This document shows, piece by piece, positions 1 to 11,117 of a DNA stretch of 64,000 nucleotides. The notes below the pieces were generated by a model. It saw only the letters and a program-made list of their open reading frames with translations, was not told the origin of the DNA and did no database searches. Numbering within the stretch: position 1 is the first letter of the stretch; every line of letters begins with the position of its first letter. The stretch is from Skeletonema tropicum (Eukaryota > Bacillariophyta > Thalassiosirophyceae > Thalassiosirales > Thalassiosiraceae): the NCBI GenBank assembly GCA_037178625.1, contig CM074145.1, forward strand, positions 1,798,001 to 1,862,000, in the 5' to 3' direction. The translations under genes and the position numbers were made by a program.

Positions 1-210
1 ACACCAGGGATTCCAACGTGGTCCCCCACCGTAGTACTAACCTGGCCCGACAGTGCTTAACTTCGCTGAGCAGAAGGGAAGCGGTGCTGTCACTGTGGTA
101 TGGTCGTTCCTGACACTGCACGGCGAGGTAACATTTGTAAAACACACTAACTATTCAACTACAATCGAACCCAACAAGCCAATCCAACTAACTACTTACA
201 CAAACCTAAC

Positions 211-456
211 ATGACGTTGCTGCGGCTAGGCATCATCTTGCCCGTGCTGGCACTCCTCCCATCAATACACAACAGCAATTGTATTATCAACCACCCTCTT
301 CTCTTCGTCTACGCAAATGTCCCTCCTACTTCATCACGAGGCAGTAGATTTACTCGCAAGCGAAACAAGTCAAGATCAGGATCATCCTCCGATGCATCAT
401 CTGATGGATTGACTCTCGGTGATATGCAGCTGCGGGGGACCTCGGAAACCGCATAG
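211..456 (+). CDS. Small putative secreted Arg/Ser-rich protein, array copy 1
   Basis: This 81-codon frame is the best coding candidate in the tandem unit. Its first ~25 residues look like a signal peptide (Leu/Ile-rich stretch after MTLLRLG), followed by a second hydrophobic patch ending in VYA near residue 36. The mature part is short, basic and Ser-rich (RKRNKSRSGSSSDASSDG). The function is unknown and I do not recognise a family. A longer spliced product is possible because the downstream sequence of the unit is not obviously non-coding, but no convincing intron was found. Preservation in all copies is weak evidence because the whole unit is nearly identical. Confidence 0.4.
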   Translation: MTLLRLGIILPVLALLPSIHNSNCIINHPLLFVYANVPPTSSRGSRFTRKRNKSRSGSSSDASSDGLTLGDMQLRGTSETA

Positions 457-2017
457 TGACCTGCCATAACGGGAGGAGGTACATTAGGGATCACCTTCCA
501 CTTTAGTTTTGGGTTCGGTGGAGAGCAAGGTGAATTTTGACTTCGACTGTTTTAGTTCAGCCGTCTGCTTCTTGGTCTTGGCAAGTCTTGGTCTTGGGAT
601 TCGAGAAGGATTCATTTGATCAAAATACGAGGACCGCCGCAGACCTCGAACGGTCGCACTTGAAGGCGCTGCGCTTCTTCTTAAGAATGCTTGTGAGTTA
701 TTGTTATGAATGCCTGTAATTGTAATGGAAGTAGCTTTGTTGATGTGGAGAGAGGGAAGACCTCGTTCATCTTTCCCATAAGCGTTTTGGCATAATGATT
801 TCTCGAATGGCAATGGATTTATCAACTTCAATACACAAGCAACTTGTACTTGATGACACAGTCAGCTTCCACTGGTCGGGCGGCGAAATCCATGTAGGCT
901 TCGTATCTCAACTTGTAAAGGAATTCTCTGTCGCTGGAAATTCTTAGATATGTTCGATCCGTGCGATGGCTTGCTCGTGAGACTGGTCAGGGTAGAGGCA
1001 AAAGCGTGCGCGTTGGCATGGATATATTCGGCCTTGTCCTTGTGATTGCCTGTAGATAGCCTAATATCCTTAGTAGTTGGCTTTAGTTTCAATCTTTCTT
1101 TCGAGCTTGTTCGCCATCTAGATCTGGTTGGGCAGACAGGGTTTGCGTTTGCGTTTGCGTTTGCGTTTGCTGCAGTCTTGTTCTCGTCGACTAAGTGAGA
1201 GAGGCTGCTTCATTTCGGAATCGCCCTCTATCTCCCTCTATTTCGACTATTTATTTCCAGTCCTAGAATTTCATTAAGATTGTTTCTCCTTGCAAGGAGT
1301 ACTTAGGTGACTCGTCGATCTCTGTGTCGAATTCCCCCAATGATGCAGTACTGTGAAATAGATCGTAAAGGCTTTGGGTAGAGATGTGAGAGATAGGCGT
1401 CCGAAGAGACAATTACAATTGCATGAATCAACCTGAAATGTCGTTAATGCAGCCACACTCGATGAAGAGGATGAGTTGGATCGCACCTCCTACCTCCACT
1501 CGCCTCCTACTTCCACTCGCTCAAATGGTAAAGAAGCACACCACATGAATCTGAATTTGGAAGTAGCTTCATCAATGTCAATGTAGCCAGCAAAGACAAC
1601 GAAATTATGTTACATTGATAGCAGGCACAGATAAGTAAGCAAGTACAATAGCAGCGATGAGGAGAAGTAAGTGCGAGCCAAAAGGCAAAAGGGCGAACAG
1701 CAAACAGGGTGGACGGATGACATGACGCGATCGAGCGACGAGCGAAGGGCCGAGCAAAATGTATATGTAGCAAGATGAGATGCAAAAGGAAAAGAAGCAA
1801 AAGAACAACACCAGGGATTCCAACGTGGTCCCCCACCGTAGTACTAACCTGGCCCGACAGTGCTTAACTTCGCTGAGCAGACGGGAAGCGGTGCTGTCAC
1901 TGTGGTATGGTCGTTCCTGACACTGCACGGCGAGGTAACATTTCTAAAACACACTAACTATTCAACTACAATCGAACCCAACAAGCCAATCCAACTAACT
2001 ATTTACACAAACCTAAC

Positions 2018-2263
2018 ATGACGTTGCTGCGGCTAGGCATCATCTTGCCCGTGCTGGCACTCCTCCCATCAATACACAACAGCAATTGTATTATCAACCA
2101 CCCTCTTCTCTTCGTCTACGCAAATGTCCCTCCTACTTCATCACGAGGCAGTAGATTTACTCGCAAGCGAAACAAGTCAAGATCAGGATCATCCTCCGAT
2201 GCATCATCTGATGGATTGACTCTCGGTGATATGCAGCTGCGGGGGACCTCGGAAACCGCATAG
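2018..2263 (+). CDS. Small putative secreted protein, array copy 2
   Basis: Encodes the same 81 residues as copy 1. Two substitutions just upstream (near 1948 and 2001) distinguish this unit from the others. Confidence 0.4.
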   Translation: MTLLRLGIILPVLALLPSIHNSNCIINHPLLFVYANVPPTSSRGSRFTRKRNKSRSGSSSDASSDGLTLGDMQLRGTSETA

Positions 2264-3824
2264 TGACCTGCCATAACGGGAGGAGGTACATTAGGGATCA
2301 CCTTCCACTTTAGTTTTGGGTTCGGTGGAGAGCAAGGTGAATTTTGACTTCGACTGTTTTAGTTCAGCCGTCTGCTTCTTGGTCTTGGCAAGTCTTGGTC
2401 TTGGGATTCGAGAAGGATTCATTTGATCAAAATACGAGGACCGCCGCAGACCTCGAACGGTCGCACTTGAAGGCGCTGCGCTTCTTCTTAAGAATGCTTG
2501 TGAGTTATTGTTATGAATGCCTGTAATTGTAATGGAAGTAGCTTTGTTGATGTGGAGAGAGGGAAGACCTCGTTCATCTTTCCCATAAGCGTTTTGGCAT
2601 AATGATTTCTCGAATGGCAATGGATTTATCAACTTCAATACACAAGCAACTTGTACTTGATGACACAGTCAGCTTCCACTGGTCGGGCGGCGAAATCCAT
2701 GTAGGCTTCGTATCTCAACTTGTAAAGGAATTCTCTGTCGCTGGAAATTCTTAGATATGTTCGATCCGTGCGATGGCTTGCTCGTGAGACTGGTCAGGGT
2801 AGAGGCAAAAGCGTGCGCGTTGGCATGGATATATTCGGCCTTGTCCTTGTGATTGCCTGTAGATAGCCTAATATCCTTAGTAGTTGGCTTTAGTTTCAAT
2901 CTTTCTTTCGAGCTTGTTCGCCATCTAGATCTGGTTGGGCAGACAGGGTTTGCGTTTGCGTTTGCGTTTGCGTTTGCTGCAGTCTTGTTCTCGTCGACTA
3001 AGTGAGAGAGGCTGCTTCATTTCGGAATCGCCCTCTATCTCCCTCTATTTCGACTATTTATTTCCAGTCCTAGAATTTCATTAAGATTGTTTCTCCTTGC
3101 AAGGAGTACTTAGGTGACTCGTCGATCTCTGTGTCGAATTCCCCCAATGATGCAGTACTGTGAAATAGATCGTAAAGGCTTTGGGTAGAGATGTGAGAGA
3201 TAGGCGTCCGAAGAGACAATTACAATTGCATGAATCAACCTGAAATGTCGTTAATGCAGCCACACTCGATGAAGAGGATGAGTTGGATCGCACCTCCTAC
3301 CTCCACTCGCCTCCTACTTCCACTCGCTCAAATGGTAAAGAAGCACACCACATGAATCTGAATTTGGAAGTAGCTTCATCAATGTCAATGTAGCCAGCAA
3401 AGACAACGAAATTATGTTACATTGATAGCAGGCACAGATAAGTAAGCAAGTACAATAGCAGCGATGAGGAGAAGTAAGTGCGGGCCAAAAGGCAAAAGGG
3501 CGAACAGCAAACAGGGTGGACGGATGACATGACGCGATCGAGCGACGAGCGAAGGGCCGAGCAAAATGTATATGTAGCAAGATGAGATGCAAAAGGAAAA
3601 GAAGCAAAAGAACAACACCAGGGATTCCAACGTGGTCCCCCACCGTAGTACTAACCTGGCCCGACAGTGCTTAACTTCGCTGAGCAGACGGGAAGCGGTG
3701 CTGTCACTGTGGTATGGTCGTTCCTGACACTGCACGGCGAGGTAACATTTGTAAAACACACTAACTATTCAACTACAATCGAACCCAACAAGCCAATCCA
3801 ACTAACTACTTACACAAACCTAAC

Positions 3825-4070
3825 ATGACGTTGCTGCGGCTAGGCATCATCTTGCCCGTGCTGGCACTCCTCCCATCAATACACAACAGCAATTGTATTA
3901 TCAACCACCCTCTTCTCTTCGTCTACGCAAATGTCCCTCCTACTTCATCACGAGGCAGTAGATTTACTCGCAAGCGAAACAAGTCAAGATCAGGATCATC
4001 CTCCGATGCATCATCTGATGGATTGACTCTCGGTGATATGCAGCTGCGGGGGACCTCGGAAACCGCATAG
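3825..4070 (+). CDS. Small putative secreted protein, array copy 3
   Basis: Encodes the same 81 residues as copy 1. The unit carries a 4-bp deletion about 1.55 kb downstream of the ATG, outside the frame. Confidence 0.4.
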   Translation: MTLLRLGIILPVLALLPSIHNSNCIINHPLLFVYANVPPTSSRGSRFTRKRNKSRSGSSSDASSDGLTLGDMQLRGTSETA

Positions 4071-5627
4071 TGACCTGCCATAACGGGAGGAGGTACATTA
4101 GGGATCACCTTCCACTTTAGTTTTGGGTTCGGTGGAGAGCAAGGTGAATTTTGACTTCGACTGTTTTAGTTCAGCCGTCTGCTTCTTGGTCTTGGCAAGT
4201 CTTGGTCTTGGGATTCGAGAAGGATTCATTTGATCAAAATACGAGGACCGCCGCAGACCTCGAACGGTCGCACTTGAAGGCGCTGCGCTTCTTCTTAAGA
4301 ATGCTTGTGAGTTATTGTTATGAATGCCTGTAATTGTAATGGAAGTAGCTTTGTTGATGTGGAGAGAGGGAAGACCTCGTTCATCTTTCCCATAAGCGTT
4401 TTGGCATAATGATTTCTCGAATGGCAATGGATTTATCAACTTCAATACACAAGCAACTTGTACTTGATGACACAGTCAGCTTCCACTGGTCGGGCGGCGA
4501 AATCCATGTAGGCTTCGTATCTCAACTTGTAAAGGAATTCTCTGTCGCTGGAAATTCTTAGATATGTTCGATCCGTGCGATGGCTTGCTCGTGAGACTGG
4601 TCAGGGTAGAGGCAAAAGCGTGCGCGTTGGCATGGATATATTCGGCCTTGTCCTTGTGATTGCCTGTAGATAGCCTAATATCCTTAGTAGTTGGCTTTAG
4701 TTTCAATCTTTCTTTCGAGCTTGTTCGCCATCTAGATCTGGTTGGGCAGACAGGGTTTGCGTTTGCGTTTGCGTTTGCGTTTGCTGCAGTCTTGTTCTCG
4801 TCGACTAAGTGAGAGAGGCTGCTTCATTTCGGAATCGCCCTCTATCTCCCTCTATTTCGACTATTTATTTCCAGTCCTAGAATTTCATTAAGATTGTTTC
4901 TCCTTGCAAGGAGTACTTAGGTGACTCGTCGATCTCTGTGTCGAATTCCCCCAATGATGCAGTACTGTGAAATAGATCGTAAAGGCTTTGGGTAGAGATG
5001 TGAGAGATAGGCGTCCGAAGAGACAATTACAATTGCATGAATCAACCTGAAATGTCGTTAATGCAGCCACACTCGATGAAGAGGATGAGTTGGATCGCAC
5101 CTCCTACCTCCACTCGCCTCCTACTTCCACTCGCTCAAATGGTAAAGAAGCACACCACATGAATCTGAATTTGGAAGTAGCTTCATCAATGTCAATGTAG
5201 CCAGCAAAGACAACGAAATTATGTTACATTGATAGCAGGCACAGATAAGTAAGCAAGTACAATAGCAGCGATGAGGAGAAGTAAGTGCGAGCCAAAAGGC
5301 AAAAGGGCGAACAGCAAACAGGGTGGACGGATGACATGACGCGATCGAGCGACGAGCGAAGGGCCGAGCAAAATGTGTAGCAAGATGAGATGCAAAAGGA
5401 AAAGAAGCAAAAGAACAACACCAGGGATTCCAACGTGGTCCCCCACCGTAGTACTAACCTGGCCCGACAGTGCTTAACTTCGCTGAGCAGACGGGAAGCG
5501 GTGCTGTCACTGTGGTATGGTCGTTCCTGACACTGCACGGCGAGGTAACATTTGTAAAACACACTAACTATTCAACTACAATCGAACCCAACAAGCCAAT
5601 CCAACTAACTACTTACACAAACCTAAC

Positions 5628-5873
5628 ATGACGTTGCTGCGGCTAGGCATCATCTTGCCCGTGCTGGCACTCCTCCCATCAATACACAACAGCAATTGTA
5701 TTATCAACCACCCTCTTCTCTTCGTCTACGCAAATGTCCCTCCTACTTCATCACGAGGCAGTAGATTTACTCGCAAGCGAAACAAGTCAAGATCAGGATC
5801 ATCCTCCGATGCATCATCTGATGGATTGACTCTCGGTGATATGCAGCTGCGGGGGACCTCGGAAACCGCATAG
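5628..5873 (+). CDS. Small putative secreted protein, array copy 4
   Basis: Encodes the same 81 residues as copy 1, with no change seen inside the frame. Confidence 0.4.
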   Translation: MTLLRLGIILPVLALLPSIHNSNCIINHPLLFVYANVPPTSSRGSRFTRKRNKSRSGSSSDASSDGLTLGDMQLRGTSETA

Positions 5874-7434
5874 TGACCTGCCATAACGGGAGGAGGTACA
5901 TTAGGGATCACCTTCCACTTTAGTTTTGGGTTCGGTGGAGAGCAAGGTGAATTTTGACTTCGACTGTTTTAGTTCAGCCGTCTGCTTCTTGGTCTTGGCA
6001 AGTCTTGGTCTTGGGATTCGAGAAGGATTCATTTGATCAAAATACGAGGACCGCCGCAGACCTCGAACGGTCGCACTTGAAGGCGCTGCGCTTCTTCTTA
6101 AGAATGCTTGTGAGTTATTGTTATGAATGCCTGTAATTGTAATGGAAGTAGCTTTGTTGATGTGGAGAGAGGGAAGACCTCGTTCATCTTTCCCATAAGC
6201 GTTTTGGCATAATGATTTCTCGAATGGCAATGGATTTATCAACTTCAATACACAAGCAACTTGTACTTGATGACACAGTCAGCTTCCACTGGTCGGGCGG
6301 CGAAATCCATGTAGGCTTCGTATCTCAACTTGTAAAGGAATTCTCTGTCGCTGGAAATTCTTAGATATGTTCGATCCGTGCGATGGCTTGCTCGTGAGAC
6401 TGGTCAGGGTAGAGGCAAAAGCGTGCGCGTTGGCATGGATATATTCGGCCTTGTCCTTGTGATTGCCTGTAGATAGCCTAATATCCTTAGTAGTTGGCTT
6501 TAGTTTCAATCTTTCTTTCGAGCTTGTTCGCCATCTAGATCTGGTTGGGCAGACAGGGTTTGCGTTTGCGTTTGCGTTTGCGTTTGCTGCAGTCTTGTTC
6601 TCGTCGACTAAGTGAGAGAGGCTGCTTCATTTCGGAATCGCCCTCTATCTCCCTCTATTTCGACTATTTATTTCCAGTCCTAGAATTTCATTAAGATTGT
6701 TTCTCCTTGCAAGGAGTACTTAGGTGACTCGTCGATCTCTGTGTCGAATTCCCCCAATGATGCAGTACTGTGAAATAGATCGTAAAGGCTTTGGGTAGAG
6801 ATGTGAGAGATAGGCGTCCGAAGAGACAATTACAATTGCATGAATCAACCTGAAATGTCGTTAATGCAGCCACACTCGATGAAGAGGATGAGTTGGATCG
6901 CACCTCCTACCTCCACTCGCCTCCTACTTCCACTCGCTCAAATGGTAAAGAAGCACACCACATGAATCTGAATTTGGAAGTAGCTTCATCAATGTCAATG
7001 TAGCCAGCAAAGACAACGAAATTATGTTACATTGATAGCAGGCACAGATAAGTAAGCAAGTACAATAGCAGCGATGAGGAGAAGTAAGTGCGAGCCAAAA
7101 GGCAAAAGGGCGAACAGCAAACAGGGTGGACGGATGACATGACGCGATCGAGCGACGAGCGAAGGGCCGAGCAAAATGTATATGTAGCAAGATGAGATGC
7201 AAAAGGAAAAGAAGCAAAAGAACAACACCAGGGATTCCAACGTGGTCCCCCACCGTAGTACTAACCTGGCCCGACAGTGCTTAACTTCGCTGGGCAGACG
7301 GGAAGCGGTGCTGTCACTGTGGTATGGTCGTTCCTGACACTGCACGGCGAGGTAACATTTGTAAAACACACTAACTATTCAACTACAATCGAACCCAACA
7401 AGCCAATCCAACTAACTACTTACACAAACCTAAC

Positions 7435-7680
7435 ATGACGTTGCTGCGGCTAGGCATCATCTTGCCCGTGCTGGCACTCCTCCCATCAATACACAACAGC
7501 AATTGTATTATCAACCACCCTCTTCTCTTCGTCTACGCAAATGTCCCTCCTACTTCATCACGAGGCAGTAGATTTACTCGCAAGCGAAACAAGTCAAGAT
7601 CAGGATCATCCTCCGATGCATCATCTGATGGATTGACTCTCGGTGATATGCAGCTGCGGGGGACCTCGGAAACCGCATAG
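7435..7680 (+). CDS. Small putative secreted protein, array copy 5
   Basis: Encodes the same 81 residues as copy 1. This unit is the most divergent in length (1799 bp): one hexamer repeat is lost, and three small indels lie near 8909-8985. Confidence 0.4.
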   Translation: MTLLRLGIILPVLALLPSIHNSNCIINHPLLFVYANVPPTSSRGSRFTRKRNKSRSGSSSDASSDGLTLGDMQLRGTSETA

Positions 7681-9233
7681 TGACCTGCCATAACGGGAGG
7701 AGGTACATTAGGGATCACCTTCCACTTTAGTTTTGGGTTCGGTGGAGAGCAAGGTGAATTTTGACTTCGACTGTTTTAGTTCAGCCGTCTGCTTCTTGGT
7801 CTTGGCAAGTCTTGGTCTTGGGATTCGAGAAGGATTCATTTGATCAAAATACGAGGACCGCCGCAGACCTCGAACGGTCGCACTTGAAGGCGCTGCGCTT
7901 CTTCTTAAGAATGCTTGTGAGTTATTGTTATGAATGCCTGTAATTGTAATGGAAGTAGCTTTGTTGATGTGGAGAGAGGGAAGACCTCGTTCATCTTTCC
8001 CATAAGCGTTTTGGCATAATGATTTCTCGAATGGCAATGGATTTATCAACTTCAATACACAAGCAACTTGTACTTGATGACACAGTCAGCTTCCACTGGT
8101 CGGGCGGCGAAATCCATGTAGGCTTCGTATCTCAACTTGTAAAGGAATTCTCTGTCGCTGGAAATTCTTAGATATGTTCGATCCGTGCGATGGCTTGCTC
8201 GTGAGACTGGTCAGGGTAGAGGCAAAAGCGTGCGCGTTGGCATGGATATATTCGGCCTTGTCCTTGTGATTGCCTGTAGATAGCCTAATATCCTTAGTAG
8301 TTGGCTTTAGTTTCAATCTTTCTTTCGAGCTTGTTCGCCATCTAGATCTGGTTGGGCAGACAGGGTTTGCGTTTGCGTTTGCGTTTGCTGCAGTCTTGTT
8401 CTCGTCGACTAAGTGAGAGAGGCTGCTTCATTTCGGAATCGCCCTCTATCTCCCTCTATTTCGACTATTTATTTCCAGTCCTAGAATTTCATTAAGATTG
8501 TTTCTCCTTGCAAGGAGTACTTAGGTGACTCGTCGATCTCTGTGTCGAATTCCCCCAATGATGCAGTACTGTGAAATAGATCGTAAAGGCTTTGGGTAGA
8601 GATGTGAGAGATAGGCGTCCGAAGAGACAATTACAATTGCATGAATCAACCTGAAATGTCGTTAATGCAGCCACACTCGATGAAGAGGATGAGTTGGATC
8701 GCACCTCCTACCTCCACTCGCCTCCTACTTCCACTCGCTCAAATGGTAAAGAAGCACACCACATGAATCTGAATTTGGAAGTAGCTTCATCAATGTCAAT
8801 GTAGCCAGCAAAGACAACGAAATTATGTTACATTGATAGCAGGCACAGATAAGTAAGCAAGTACAATAGCAGCGATGAGGAGAAGTAAGTGCGAGCCAAA
8901 AGGCAAAAAGGGCGAACAGCAAACAGGGTGGACGGATGACATGACGCGATCGAGCGACGACGAGCGAAGGGCCGAGCAAAATGTAGCAAGATGAGATGCA
9001 AAAGGAAAAGAAGCAAAAGAACAACACCAGGGATTCCAACGTGGTCCCCCACCGTAGTACTAACCTGGCCCGACAGTGCTTAACTTCGCTGAGCAGACGG
9101 GAAGCGGTGCTGTCACTGTGGTATGGTCGTTCCTGACACTGCACGGCGAGGTAACATTTGTAAAACACACTAACTATTCAACTACAATCGAACCCAACAA
9201 GCCAATCCAACTAACTACTTACACAAACCTAAC

Positions 9234-9312
9234 ATGACGTTGCTGCGGCTAGGCATCATCTTGCCCGTGCTGGCACTCCTCCCATCAATACACAACAGCA
9301 ATTGTATTATCA
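9234..9312 (+). CDS. Small putative secreted protein, array copy 6, cut by the gap
   Basis: Only the first 26 codons are present before the N run. The visible part matches the other copies. Confidence 0.4.
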
Positions 9313-9812
9313 NNNNNNNNNNNNNNNNNNNNNNNNNNNNNNNNNNNNNNNNNNNNNNNNNNNNNNNNNNNNNNNNNNNNNNNNNNNNNNNNNNNNNNNN
9401 NNNNNNNNNNNNNNNNNNNNNNNNNNNNNNNNNNNNNNNNNNNNNNNNNNNNNNNNNNNNNNNNNNNNNNNNNNNNNNNNNNNNNNNNNNNNNNNNNNNN
9501 NNNNNNNNNNNNNNNNNNNNNNNNNNNNNNNNNNNNNNNNNNNNNNNNNNNNNNNNNNNNNNNNNNNNNNNNNNNNNNNNNNNNNNNNNNNNNNNNNNNN
9601 NNNNNNNNNNNNNNNNNNNNNNNNNNNNNNNNNNNNNNNNNNNNNNNNNNNNNNNNNNNNNNNNNNNNNNNNNNNNNNNNNNNNNNNNNNNNNNNNNNNN
9701 NNNNNNNNNNNNNNNNNNNNNNNNNNNNNNNNNNNNNNNNNNNNNNNNNNNNNNNNNNNNNNNNNNNNNNNNNNNNNNNNNNNNNNNNNNNNNNNNNNNN
9801 NNNNNNNNNNNN
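9313..9812. other. Assembly gap of 500 N
   Basis: The gap is exactly 500 N, so it is probably a placeholder of arbitrary length. It begins inside array copy 6, and the sequence on its right side is not array sequence, so the array end lies inside the gap. Confidence 0.99.
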
Positions 9813-9850
9813 ACAAGTACAACAAAAGACCCACATACAACAACAATGTA

Positions 9851-10111
9851 TGTAGCCATTGCTACTTATGTATGCTCGCTCGTGAGAACATTTAAATTTG
9901 AAGGTCATTCGCGTACATTCCCTCTCTAGCTTGGAAAGTTCCACGACATGACATAGGTACTTTCCATTCACGCACAACATACAACATACATTCACACAAA
10001 AGTACAATAGCAATAGACAATAGCCCCTACATACCCCTATGAGCTGCACAACAACTGTGTAGCCATTGCCATGCTCGTGAGAACAATTAAATTTGAAGGT
10101 CATTCACGCAC
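9851..10111. repeat. Imperfect direct repeat pair
   Basis: A segment of about 55-65 bp at 9851-9916 recurs with small changes at 10058-10111. Both copies contain GTAGCCATTGC, then CTCGTGAGAACA, then TTAAATTTGAAGGTCATTC. No gene is visible here. Confidence 0.8.
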
Positions 10112-11117
10112 CTTTACATTCAGCAGATACCAGTAGCCCTCTCTCTCTGGCTCTTGAAAATTAATAACCCAAATGACTGTTCAGGCAGCACCTCTTGCAG
10201 CACGCACACCAACTTCTATCTACAGCTCGTTTCTCTTTCATTCAAGGTGGGAAGTGCCTTTCTGGCAATCCTTTCGGCAATCCAAAAGACTGTACGTTGA
10301 GCCTAAGCCGGTCCTGATTATGTCGTAGAAATCTGGTTAACTTGGTGTTTGTATTTATTTATTCATTCAAGTTCAAGGTGGTAAGTGCTTCATTTACATC
10401 TCTGCACAACATCTACATTTTATGGACGCTCTGGAATGTTGGATTATTTTGCAGATGTCGGCAAATTATTGACAAAAAGCTCCGCTAGCTGCTAGCTGCT
10501 TGTGCGTTTTCGAAGGGCCGCCATTGGGCTGTTGGCTCTGTCGGGTCAGAAGTCAGACTCGGACAGCCGCTAAGAAGCCAGGAGCTAGCGGCCTTCTTCT
10601 TCTTTGTCTTCAGAGCATTGGCATCATCATCGGCAGCAGCAGCAGCAGCAGCAAGAACGATAGCAATAGCAGCAGCACTACGCAAACACAACAGACAGCC
10701 ACCAACACATCACAGGCACAGACATCATCATCAGCACCGGCAGCCATCAGCCAGGCAGAGGGTTGTATCAGTCACAGTGGAAACAGGTAAAACGCGCAGC
10801 GACCAAATCCCAAAACCTCCCGTCTGGAGGAGTCTGGACGAAAATTCATGCCCCCCAAAAAATCCTGCCCCCCAAAAACCAAAAACTCCGCCCCGTATTG
10901 GTGGTACTGGACACTTATTTTAGTCTAGAGAGAGAGAGAGAGAGTGAAAAAGCTGGCAGCACTGCCCCAAGTGGTAGGGTAGTAAGCTGTCATTATTCGT
11001 CATTGTCTATCATTATCATTCATTATTCCAATCATTCTCAACATTAATATTTTTCTACATCTACATTTACAGAAATATTAACACCCAAGTACTAGGCTAG
11101 ACTAGGGGTACATCACA
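10112..11117. other. Intergenic region with simple repeats upstream of the DUF285 gene
   Basis: The stretch contains seven GCA repeats (10633-10653) with further CAG-type repeats to about 10680, and an AG run near 10927-10943. Open frames here are low-complexity translations of these repeats. It probably holds the promoter and 5' UTR of the gene starting at 11118, but no specific element could be identified. Confidence 0.5.

Larger units (their letters stand above)
1..9312. repeat. Tandem array of a ~1.8-kb unit, five full units plus a partial sixth
   Basis: Successive units start 1807, 1807, 1803, 1807 and 1799 bp apart, measured at the ATG of the small frame inside each unit. The units are almost identical; I found only scattered substitutions (for example near 76, 1948, 3484 and 7291) and a few indels. 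Each unit contains a GTTTGC hexamer run, five repeats in units 1-4 and four in unit 5 (near 8365). A second variable site lies near the unit end (positions 1760, 3568, 5374, 7178, 8983). The window opens inside a unit and the array runs into an assembly gap, so its true length is unknown. Nothing resembling 5S, U snRNA or other rRNA was recognised. Apart from the small secreted-type frame, the rest of the unit has no supported gene. Confidence 0.95.

Noticed and set aside
484..1092. Minus-strand frames of 115 and 76 codons in each tandem unit
   Set aside because: No signal, domain or codon bias; their identity between units only reflects the identity of the units.
1507..1836. Minus-strand frames of 75-147 codons at the end of each tandem unit
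   Set aside because: Indels between units change the phase and length from copy to copy, so there is no conserved protein.
1..9312. Idea that the array is rDNA, 5S or spliced-leader repeats
   Set aside because: No conserved rRNA or snRNA stretch could be recognised in the unit.
9215..10103. Long frames spanning the N run
   Set aside because: Most codons are unknown bases.
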